Shown piece after piece: positions 1 through 10,104 of a stretch of 64,000 bases of DNA. The stretch spans positions 22,110,814-22,174,813 of the forward strand of contig CP137684.1 of NCBI GenBank assembly GCA_037976565.1, in the 5' to 3' direction. The stretch comes from Mesocentrotus franciscanus. Its lineage: Eukaryota; Echinodermata; Echinoidea; Camarodonta; Strongylocentrotidae. The position numbers were made by a program, and so were the translations under genes. A model generated the notes under the pieces. That model was not told the DNA's origin. It worked only from the letters and a program-made list of their open reading frames with translations, and searched no databases. Within the stretch, counting starts at the first letter, position 1; the number at the start of each line of letters is the position of its first letter.

Positions 1-100
1 ACGGGAGGGGCCCATCTTCTTCCTTGATACAAAAAAGGGTGTTTTTACCTGTTTTTTTCCAACGGAGGGGCCGGGCCCCGCCCTCCTGGATCCGCCACTG
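1..100. mobile_element. Right end of a CAGTGGCGGATCC-family DNA transposon, truncated by the window edge
   Basis: Positions 85-100 read CCTGGATCCGCCACTG, the reverse complement of the 16-bp terminus that bounds a complete element at 39734-41709. The preceding bases are G/C-rich (gggccgggccccgccc), as they are just inside the other copies. Only the terminal part is visible; the rest of the element would lie left of the window. No transposase frame is visible. Confidence 0.6.
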
Positions 101-2104
101 GTTATCTCCTCAACTCAGCTCTCAATTAACATAAGGAAAAGAGGGTTATGGGGGACCAACGGGCAACGCTTAGGCATTGTTTTCTATATAGAGGGAGCAA
201 GTAGCTACAAGTAATACAGAGGGGCTTTAAATTTGCATATTCCTGCGTTGTTGTTATTGTTTGTTTTTTTGGGGGGAGGGGTAGAAATGATCGAAAAATA
301 AAGCATCAGCAACAATAACGGTAACGACGACGACGACGACGGGGACAACAACAACAACTGACCAACTGTTCTGGGGATTTCTTTACTTCTTAAAACCAGT
401 CTGCCTTTTATAATGATAGTCAACCATGCTGTACCAATCTAATTTACATCAATTTAGACATTTGGCAATGTGTTACTACTTTTGACCTTAAGCCCAAGTT
501 TATAGCGAAGAAGGTTAACCTTTGTCGTCCTTAATGTATCCATCTGTCATGTATATTAAATTCTAGCCAGTCCGAGTAATTTGTATTTCCCTGATGTCCA
601 CACGGCCTGGCATGGTTTCTATTTTCTTGCGTCTCATTTAAAGTCATACTTTTTGTCTGATATATTGGATTATTTCTTCTTTATGATCCGAGACCCGAGT
701 CAGTGACCGAAATCATCCGACCCAAGGGAATCTTTATCAACTGAGTTAGGTATGTAGTTGTATTTTCTACATATGGGCTCGTAAAGTTTATTGTGGTTCT
801 GGAGACTCGAGCCCCCCTTCCGAAACATTTTTTTTTGTAAGAAATCACCAAAACGTGAGGATATTGGCAGAGAAATTTGCGGTGAAAAGGACTGAAAGTT
901 GTTCCCAGGTAACTGGTACTACTCCCCATCGTCTCGTAAAGAAAGCTGGTACAGGCCTGCATAACGTATTCACATCATATAGCTGTTGCGCTTGTGACAG
1001 CTTGTGATGGTATAAATGTAGCTGTTGTGCATGAAACCATGGACCTACTAAGAATGATTTAACATAATGAAGGTATAAATGGTTCCCTTGGAGTTTCTCA
1101 ATAATCCTTCGATAACAAGGCCAAAAGGGTTGTCCTCAAAGCAAACCTTCTGATCTTTCCCAGGGCACATTTATTTTGGACGTCCATGACTCACTTTCTG
1201 CTCATATCATGTATTACCTGTGAAAGTGTGAAAGCATTGCTTTCTCTTTAGGCTCCATCATATTTCTCCTTTTACTTAACTTAGTCTTATGTATAAATCT
1301 CTTCGTTTGTATGAATACAAAACAAATGAAAAAAAAATGTAACATGCCAAATATAACGATGTATTATACAACATGTGAAATATGAAAATAAACTGAAACT
1401 GCAACTGAAACTGAAAGGAAAGAAAAGAAAGGTGGATATAGCGTCTTTTGGTTGAAAGTATAAATTCAAATCAATATTTTCATATTTTCCTGAAACAATT
1501 CTGAGGGAAAATTAAGTGATTTAGATACACATGAGAGAGGTCTATTCAAATCGTTTAAAACATGCAATTTGGTGAAAAGTGGATTTAGCGCCTTTTGGTT
1601 GCAAGCTCTTCATTTGCATCTGGCTTGAGTTTTGCTTGGATATTTGGTACTGGAGGATTAACATGGACAAAATGTTTACATGATCGCATGATCTCTTATT
1701 CATTTCAGTTCCAATGTTTTTCTGACTGTTTTCAAGACACTATCATGTTTGTCGATCATAGTTCTATGTAGCTTCATGTCTCATGTTAATTTTTAGTGGA
1801 AAAGCAATCTAAGCAAAATTTTCTGAATTTTAGCGACAATTGTTCGCCATTGCTGCTCTTTAATACAACTATGACGTGCAGTAACAAATTAAATCTTCAG
1901 AACTCATGATAAATTCGTTTAACAGTTGATTCCACTTGGTTAAGCCCACTGTTCGCAGGAATTAGATGAGAGAGATAGCCATTAACGACGAAGTATTTTT
2001 TTTTTCTTCACCGCCTTTACAAAGCTATTTGAATGGGGAACAAATCTATTGTTTGGCTTCCTGGAAGAAGTTTCAATTGTTGTTAAGAAATTTCAGTCGA
2101 TTCC
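101..2104. other. Gene-free stretch, no supported feature
   Basis: I see no splice-bounded exon, RNA gene or clear transposon here. There is a short ACG/ACA microsatellite near 318-360. Two similar short segments, near 1432 and 1577 (GTGGAT..AGCG.CTTTTGGTTG), suggest an old local duplication. Short frames of 60-93 codons have no recognisable domain and low-complexity composition. Confidence 0.5.
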
Positions 2105-2770
2105 TCTCGGTTAATTCTATTGTTCGGACTATTAAGCTGAGCGAGATAGAAATTGACATTGTCATGGCTTACGACTTTGCATTAATTAGTGTTCATCGTC
2201 TCTACAATGCTATTTGAACAATATTTGGTGACAAAAGACGGCATTTCTATGAAGCGTCAAAAGCCGTCAAATAACAAAAACATGGCAGATAAAAAGATCC
2301 TCAGTACTGGGTCTAATTATTTAAAGAAAACTTAATTTGAACCCGGCCATATTCTGTCTGTCTCTCTCTCTCGTTTGTCATTGCCTTCATTTCCCCTCGC
2401 TTACTTCTTTCTTACCACGGAATATGTAATTTGTTTCAACTTGGTTGGTTCTATTGTTCGGATTTTTTAGCAGAGCGAGATAGAAATTGACATTGTCATG
2501 GCTTACGACTTTGCATTAGAGTTAATCGTCTCTACAAGGCTATTTGAACAATATTTGGTGACAAAAGACGGCATTTCTTTGTATCATCAAAAGCCGTCAA
2601 ATAACAAAAACATGGCAGATAAAAAGATCCTCAGTACTGGGTCTAATTATGTAAAGAAAACTTAATTTGAACCCGGCCATATTCTGTCTGTCTCTCTCTC
2701 GTTTGTCATTGCCTTCATTTCCCCTCGCTTACTTCATTGTTACCACGGAATATGCAATGTGTATGCCTCA
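2105..2770. repeat. Two-copy tandem duplication, period about 334 bp
   Basis: The block holding GAGCGAGATAGAAATTGACA, CAATATTTGGTGACAAAAG and the TCTGTCTGTCTCTCTCTC tract occurs near 2139-2420 and again near 2473-2745. Spacing is about 334 bp, with only scattered substitutions and small indels. The copies are contiguous and in direct orientation. There is no protein or element signature in the unit; it is a recent-looking segmental tandem duplication. Confidence 0.8.
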
Positions 2771-2984
2771 TTATGTCAATAAGAGTCAAAGGTGTAACTG
2801 GTTGTTGTCCATGGTCAATGGTCAAATTGTCTCAATATATCTTCCATACATCCATAATGATCAAGGCTAAACAATAGAAACTTGACATATGGATAGATCA
2901 TAATGGTAGAAGCATTTTATACAACAATATGAAATCGTGAAAATGCATTCTTCATTATGTAAATCATTAGCATACGTATCACCT

Positions 2985-3014
2985 AATTCGTCAAAGTGAC
3001 GAATTCAAGTCTAG
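2985..3014 (+). mobile_element. Helitron-like 3' terminus (hairpin plus CTAG), distinct family
   Basis: A perfect 9-bp hairpin (AATTCGTCA / TGACGAATT, 3-nt loop) at 2985-3005 is followed after five bases by CTAG and then T. That is the established 3'-end architecture of Helitrons: subterminal hairpin, then CTRR, inserted before T. The stem sequence differs from that of the following array, so this would be a second family. The 5' end and any Rep/Helicase gene were not found. Confidence 0.5.
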
Positions 3015-3246
3015 TTCATAGTTGGATAGAGTATGAGTGGGAGATATGATTTCTTATAAAAAAACAAAAATCTAGAAAATGCATATTTCATTTTGATATT
3101 TAGATTTGAGGGTCCAAGGTCAAATATACTGTACATGGTTTCTCTAAAACCATGCATTGTATAGACTAGAAATTTGGAACACTAATAGACCTGAATAAGA
3201 GGATTATTTCAAAAAATAAGGTCAAATCATGCCAATGTTATCTTAA

Positions 3247-3401
3247 AGATGAAGACCAGTTCTGGTAGGCGGTTTCCCGACTTTCTCGGCATAATTTGTA
3301 TCATCACGTATTAGTCGAAACATATTCTTTCACATGATTGGTAATGAGAGCTTCCATTTCATTTTTTTGAGAGAGGGGCGTTTCCAAAACTGGTCTTTAC
3401 C
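3247..3401. mobile_element. 155-bp MITE inserted in the array, TTAA flanks
   Basis: The insert is bounded by TTAA at 3243-3246 and 3402-3405. Its ends are imperfect inverted repeats sharing AAGACCAGTT.TGG. Equivalent positions in the other array units (near 5190 and 6730) lack it and read ATCTTAACTACTTAG, giving natural empty sites. No coding capacity. The TTAA target is compatible with piggyBac-type mobilisation, but that is inference. Confidence 0.75.
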
Positions 3402-3490
3402 TTAAACTACTTAGTATGTCACTAAACATGTGTGGCATGCACTTGGAACAGCCCACCTATACTTGTTATTAACAAGTATTACATGTCTAG

Positions 3491-5273
3491 TTTATTTTTC
3501 TTATTTCCACCCACTTTTTTGTTAGCAAGATAATTTGAAAATGGCTCAATCAAATGCCTTGAAATTTGGCACACATATGTATAGGCATATGGAAAAATCA
3601 AAATAACGTTTTCAACCTTGACCTTGACTGATGACGTCATCTAGGCGCCATTTTGTAAAATTTTCTGAAAATCTACTCATGATCATATCTTCATAACGAA
3701 AAGTCGTTTCTCATTCATATTTATCATGATCAAGGTCAATATCCGTCCGGTCAATTTCAGGTCAAAAACGCGCGCGCATGCGTACGTCCGTGCGTTAAGC
3801 GCGCGCAAAATTTCAAAATGCTCCAAATCGTCTCAAATTCATTTTGGATACGTTTCAGGCCATTTTAAGCATTTTATAAAATCGCGCACACGCACATGCG
3901 CGCGTTTTCGCGCGTTACACCATTACACAACATAGAATCGCCATTTTTTTCTTCATGATATTTCCCATATTTTTTCGAACAATTTGATACCATGTTTATC
4001 TCTTTATGACCATTAATAACAAGATGAGCGTCCATTCAAGATAAATGTCCGTGCGCGCGAGCTCTTGTAATACATAGCATATATGGGCAAAAACATGCCT
4101 ATACAAAATTCATTGTAACTCTTCAGAATGGATGGAACTCCCAATTTTTTTCATATTTGGATAGATTATGAGTCGGAGATATGATTTCATGTCTCATTTG
4201 ACCCTCAATTAACTCATGACGTCATCATAATGGCCTCCGAACTCAAAATTTCAATTTGCATATTATGACGTCAGCATATTTTTGGAAAATTGATTGTATC
4301 TCTGTAAATATTGATCGATTTTCTTCCAAATTTTGATATGTTCTAGCTGAGACAATTTTCTACAAATGCAGTTTCACGATTTTTCATTTTGACAAAGGTA
4401 TCATGGCGTATTTTTGCGATTAAAGGAGGCATGTCAATTTTTCACATTTTGCGTGTATTCTCTATGGGACATGACTTTTTCTCAAAACTGGATTCTACAT
4501 TCCGTCTTTTTGAGCAATATCTCCGTCGTTTTAGTTTTGTTTTTGCTGAGCTTCGAGTATGTTGTAGCTGAGACAATAAGCTATCACAAGTGTGCCCTTT
4601 ATTTTTCGATCAGATGCCGGGATCATGCTCATATTTCACTTGCAAAGTGGGATTTGAGAATTCCATTTTCCGTTCACGTGTAATGTCTATGTGGATTATT
4701 TTGGTATAGTGGTCATAGCACTTGCCTCCCATTCCGGCGACCCAAGTTCGATTCCTGGTGGGTCAATTTTTTTTTTTTTTTGCCGTCGTTTTGAATTTGA
4801 TTTTATGATCTTCTTCGACTATTATAACATATTATCATATACTATCACAAACAATGTAATAAAATGCCTAATTTTGCGTGTTATATCTATGGGAGAAATA
4901 TGTCAATCGTTTGAGTACAACCTTATGGGAAATCTGAGTCCTTGTCGTGTATTAATTTTTTATTCATAGTTGGATAGAGTATGAGTCGGAGATATGATTT
5001 CTTATAAAAACAAAATCTAGAAAATGCATATTTCATTTTGATATTTAGATTTGAGGGTCAAAGGTCAAATATACTGTACATGGTTTCTCTAAAACCATGC
5101 ATCGTATAGACTAGAAATTTGGCACACTAATAGACCTGAATAAGAGGATTATTTCAAAAATAAGGTCAAATCATGCCAATGTTATCTTAACTACTTAGTA
5201 TGTCACTAAACATGTGTGGCATGCACTTGAACAGCCCACCTATACTTGTTATTAACAAGTATTACATATCTAG
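3491..5273 (+). repeat. Helitron-like array, unit 1 (1783 bp)
   Basis: The unit runs from just after one CTAG to the next. In order it has an AT-rich head, TGACGTCA at 3632, a GCGCGC-rich block at 3770-3920, TGACGTCA near 4219 and 4265, and two degenerate subrepeats ending in TAGCTGAGACAAT (near 4350 and 4563). A tRNA-like module at 4695-4763 and the hairpin end follow. Its tail after the tRNA-like module differs from that of the other units. Confidence 0.75.
4695..4763 (+). pseudogene. tRNA-like module (Gly-like), degenerate
   Basis: The segment has an A-box-like GGTATAGTGGTCATAGCAC, a CTCCCAT loop region and a B-box-like GTTCGATTCC within a T-arm containing one mismatch. It resembles metazoan tRNA-Gly(CCC) heads, but the anticodon stem does not fold with a 7-nt loop and no acceptor stem is evident. 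It is followed by a T-run, as in SINE or Pol III units. I read it as a tRNA-derived fragment carried by the repeat unit, not a functional tRNA. Confidence 0.5.
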
Positions 5274-6860
5274 TTTATTTTTCTTATTTCCACCCACTTT
5301 TTGTTAGCAAGATAACTTGAAAATGGCTCAATCAAATGCCTTGAAATTTGGCACACATATGTATAGGCATATGGACAAAGCAAAATAAGGTTTTCAACCT
5401 TGACCTTGACTGATGACGTCATCTAGGCGCCATTTTGTGAAATTTTCTGAAAATCTACTCATGATCATATCTTCATAACGAAAAGTCATTTCTCATTCAT
5501 ATTTATCATGATCAAGGTCAATATCCGTCCGGTCAATTTCAGGTCAAAAACGCGCGCGCATGCGTACGTCCGCGCGTCAGCGCGCGCAAAATTTCAAAAT
5601 GCTCCAAATCGTCTCAAATTCATTTTGCATACGTTTCAGGCCATTTTAAGCATTTTAAAAAATCGCGCACACGCGCATGCGCGCGTTTTCGCGCGTAACA
5701 CCATTACACAACATAGAATCGCCATTTTTTTCTTTCATGATATTTTCCATTTTTTCCAAACAATTTGATACCATGTTTATCTCTTTATGACCATTAATAA
5801 CGAAATGAGCGTCCATTCAAGATAAATGTCCGTGCGTGCGAGCTCTTGTAATACATAGCATATATGGGCAAAAACATGCCTATACAAAATTCATTGTAAC
5901 TCTTCAGAATGGATGGGAACCCCAATTTTTTTCATATTTGGATAGATTATGAGTCGGAGATATGATTTCATGTCTCATTTGACCCCAATTAACTCATGAC
6001 GTCATCATAATGGCCTTGAACTCAAAATTTCAATTTGCATATTATGACGTCAGCATTTTTGGAAAATTGATTGTATCTCTGTAAATATTGATCGATTTTC
6101 TTCCAAATTTTGATATGTTCTAGCTGAGACAATTTTCTACAAATGCAGTTACCACGATTTTCATTTTGACAAAGGCATCATGGCGTATTTTTGCGATTAA
6201 AGGAGGCATGTCAATTTTCACATTTTGCGTGTATTCTCTATGGGACATGACTTTTTTCAAAACTGGATTCTACATTCCCGTCTTTCGCGAGCAATATCTC
6301 CGTCGTTTTAGTTTTGTTTTCGCTGAGCTTCGAGTATGTTGTAGCTGAGACAATAAGCTATCACAAGTGTGCCCTTTATTTTTCGATCAGATGCCGGGAT
6401 CATGCTCATATTTCACTTGCAAAGTGGGATTTGAGAATTCCATTTTCCGTTCACGTGTAATGTCTATGTGGATTATTTTGGTATAGTGGTCGCAATTGAC
6501 TTGAAACGTTGCATGTTGATAGGTAAGGCAAAATATTTCATATAAAAACACAAAATCGAGAATATGCAAATGTCATTATGTTATTTAGATTTTAAGGTTA
6601 AAGGTCAAATATACTGTACATGGTTTCTCTAAAACAATGCTTTGTATAGACATGAAATTTGGCACACTAATAGACCTGAATAAGAGGATTATTTCAAAAA
6701 ATAAGGTCAAATCATGCCAATGTTATCTTAACTACTTAGTATGTAAATTAGGGTCAAAGGTCAAACATTTCTCTGATCACTATCTCACTAACCATGTGTG
6801 GTATGCACTAATTGGAACAGCCCACCTATACTTGTTCCGAAACAAGTATTACATGTCTAG
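5274..6860 (+). repeat. Helitron-like array, unit 2 (1587 bp)
   Basis: Same order as unit 1, with TGACGTCA near 5412, 5998 and 6045. The tRNA-like module is missing: at about 6480 the text goes from GGTATAGTGGTC straight into GCAATTGACTTG. The same joint in unit 5 lies about 430 bp further on (near 11715), after another GGTATATTGGTC. This fits a deletion by recombination between two subrepeats. Confidence 0.75.
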
Positions 6861-8494
6861 TTCTTTATTTATTTTTCTTATTTCCACCCACTTTATTGTT
6901 AGCAAGATAATTTGAAAATGGCTCAATCAAATGCCTTGAAATTTGGCACACATATGTATAGGCATATGGACAAAGCAAAATAACGTTTTCAACCTTGACC
7001 TTGACTGATGACGTCATCTAGGCGCCATTTTGTAAAATTTTCTGAAAATCTACTCATGATCATATCTTCATAACGGAAAGTCATTTTCATTCATATTTAT
7101 CATGATCAAGGTCAATATCCGTCCGGTCAATTTCAGGTCAAAAACGCGCGCGCATGCGTACGTCCGCGCGTCAGCGCGCGCAAATTTCAAAATGCTCCAA
7201 ATCGTCTCAAATTCATTTTGCATACGTTTCAGGCCATTTTAAGCATTTTATAAAAAACGCGCACACGCACATGCGCGCGCGTTTTCGCGCGTACACCATT
7301 ACACAACATAGAATCGCCATTTTTTTCTTTCATGATATTTCCCATTTTTTCAACAATTTGATACCATGTTTATCTCTTTATGACCATTAATAACAAATGA
7401 GCGTCCATTCAAGATGTCCGTGCGCGCGAGCTCTTGTAATACATAGCATATATGGGCAAAAACATGCCTATACAAAATTCATTGTAACTCTTCAGAATGG
7501 ATGGGAACTCCCAATTTTTTTCATATTTGGATAGATTATGAGTCGGAGATATGATTTCATGTCTCATTTGACCCTCAATTAACTCATGACGTCATCATAA
7601 TGGCCTCCAAACTCAAAATTTCAATTTGCATATTATGACGTCAGCATATTTTTGGAAAATTGATTGTATCTCTGTAAATATTGATCGATTTTCTTCCAAA
7701 TTTTGATATGTTCTAGCTGAGACAATTTTCTACAAATGCAGTCACCACGATTTTTCATTTTGACAAAGGCATCATAACGTATTTTTGCGATTAAAGGAGG
7801 CATGTCAATTTTTCACATTTTGCATGTATTCTCTATGGGACATGACTTTTTCTCAAAACTGGATTCTACATTCCCGTCTTTCGCAAGCAATATCTCCGTC
7901 GTTTTAGCTTCGTTTTTGCTGAGCTTTGAGTATGTTGTAGCTGAGACAATAAGCTATCACAAATGTGCCCTTATTTTTCGATCAGATGCCGGGATCATGC
8001 TCATATTTCACTTGCAAAGTGGGATTTGAGAATTCCATTTTCCGTTCACGTGTAATGCTATGGGAAATGTTTGGTATATGGTAACGCACTTGACTTCCGA
8101 CCTCGAGATCCCTGGTTCGAGTCCGGCGTCTCCAACAACTTTTTCTTCACTTTTTTTCATTTTGACCTTTCACTGTACCATCTCCTTTGAATATTATAAC
8201 ACGTAGAATCGCAAATAATGTATTAAACAACCATATTTACTTTATTATTACCCTTTTATCACTTGATCCATTACTTTTTGCGTGTAATCCCTATGGAGAT
8301 GACTTTTCTCAAATCAGATTCTACATTCCTGTCTTTGCGAGCAATATCGCCGTTATTCCTGCTTGGTTTCTGTTGATTTTTGAGTATGTTGTAGCTGAGA
8401 CAATAAGCTATCTCAAATGTGCCCTTGATTTTGTCTTAAATTTTAGTTGGACCAGCCCACCTATACTTGTTCTAAACAAGTATTACAAATCTAG
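6861..8494 (+). repeat. Helitron-like array, unit 3 (1634 bp)
   Basis: It starts after CTAG with a slightly different junction (TTCTTTATTT). It carries TGACGTCA near 7008, 7588 and 7636, the GCGCGC block, and the second type of tRNA-like module at 8067-8133. A further subrepeat ending in TAGCTGAGACAATAAGC near 8390 and a hairpin with a CTA loop complete the unit. Confidence 0.75.
8067..8133 (+). pseudogene. tRNA-like module, second type
   Basis: A-box-like TTGGTATATGGTAACGCAC and B-box GGTTCGAGTCC are present, with a potential T-arm of CCTGG and CCGG. The anticodon region CTTGACTTCCGACCTCGAG pairs only with an oversized loop, so no isoacceptor is assigned. It sits at the place occupied by the Gly-like module in units 1 and 5. 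The copy at 9674-9741 is almost identical. Confidence 0.5.
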
Positions 8495-10104
8495 TTATTT
8501 TTCTTATTTCCAATCACTTTTTTGTTAGCAAGATAACTTGAAAATGGCTAAATCAAATGCCTTGAAATTTGGCATACATATGTATAGGCATATGGACAAA
8601 GCAAAATAAGGTTTTCAACCTTGACCTTGACTGATGACGTCATCTAGGCGCCATTTTGTAAAATTTTCTGAAAATCTACTCATGATCATATCTTCATAAC
8701 GAAAATTCGTTTCTCATTCATATTTATCATGATCAAGGTCTGTCCAGTCAATTTCAGGTCAAAAACGCACGCGCATGCGTACGTCCGCGCGTGAGCGCGC
8801 AAAATTTCAAAATGCTCAAAATCGTCTCAAATTCATTTTGCATACGTTTCAGGCCATTTTAAGCATTTTATATAAAAATCGCGCACACGCACATGCGCGC
8901 GCGTTTTCACGCGTAACACCATTACACAACATAGAATCGCCATTTTTTTTTCATGATATTTCCCATATTTTTTGAACAATTTGATACCATGTTTATCTCT
9001 TTATGACCATTAATAACAAGATGAGCGTCCATTCAAGATAAATGTACGTGCGCGCGAGCTCTTGTAATACATAGCATATATGGGCAAAAACATGCCTATA
9101 CAAAATGGATGGGAACTCCAATTTTTTTTTCATATTCGGATAGATTATAAGTCGGAGATATGATTTAATGTCTCATTTGACCCTGAATTAACTCATGACG
9201 TCATCATAATGGCCTCCGAACTCAAAATTTCAATTTGCATATTATGACGTCAGCATATTTTTGGAAAATTGATTGTATCTCTGTAAATATTGATCGATTT
9301 TCTTCCAAATTTTGATATGTTCTAGCTGAGACAATTCTCTACAAATGCAGTCGCCACGATTTTTCATTTTGACAAAGGCATCATGCCGTATTTTGCGATT
9401 AAAGGAGGCATGTCAATTTTTCACATTTTGCGTGTATTCTCTATGGGACATGACTTTTCTCAAAACTGGATTCTACATTCCCGTCTTTCGCGAGCAATAT
9501 CTCCGTCGTGTTAGCTTCGTTTTAGCTGAGCTTTGAGTATGTTGTAGCTGAGACAATAAACTATCACAAATGTGCCTTTATTTTTTAATCAGATGCCGGG
9601 ATCATGCTTATATTGACTTGCAAAGTGGGATTTGAGAATTCCATTTTCCGTTCACGTGTAATGTCTATGGGAAATGTTTGGTATATGGTAACGCACTTGA
9701 CTTCCGACCTCGAGATCCCTGGTTCGAGTCCGGGCGTCTCCAACAACTTTTTCTTCACTTTTTTTCATTTTGACCTTTCACTGTACCATCTCCTTTGAAT
9801 ATTATAACACGTAGAATCGCAAATAATGTATTAAACAACCATATTTACTTTATTATTACCCTTTATCACTTGATCCATTACTTTTTGCGTGTAATCCCTA
9901 TGGGAGATGACTTTTCTCAAATCCGGATTCTACATTCCTGTCTTTTGCGAGCAATATCGCCGTTATTCCTGCTTGGTTTCTGTTGATTTTTGAGTATGTT
10001 GTAGCTGAGACAATAAGCTATCTCAAATGTGCCCTTGATTTTGTCTTAAATTTTAGTTGGACCAGCCCACCTATACTTGTTCTAAACAAGTATTACAAAT
10101 CTAG
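8495..10104 (+). repeat. Helitron-like array, unit 4 (1610 bp)
   Basis: This unit is closest to unit 3: same module type, same CTA-loop hairpin, same AATC variant after CTTATTTCC. TGACGTCA lies near 8634, 9197 and 9245. The 3' halves of units 3 and 4 are nearly identical over hundreds of bases, indicating recent duplication of neighbouring units. Confidence 0.75.
9674..9741 (+). pseudogene. tRNA-like module, second type (copy)
   Basis: Near-identical to 8067-8133. Here the B-box is followed by CGGGCGTCTCC, giving a better T-stem (CCTGG/CCGGG) than the first copy. No acceptor stem is visible. It is part of the repeat unit. Confidence 0.5.
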
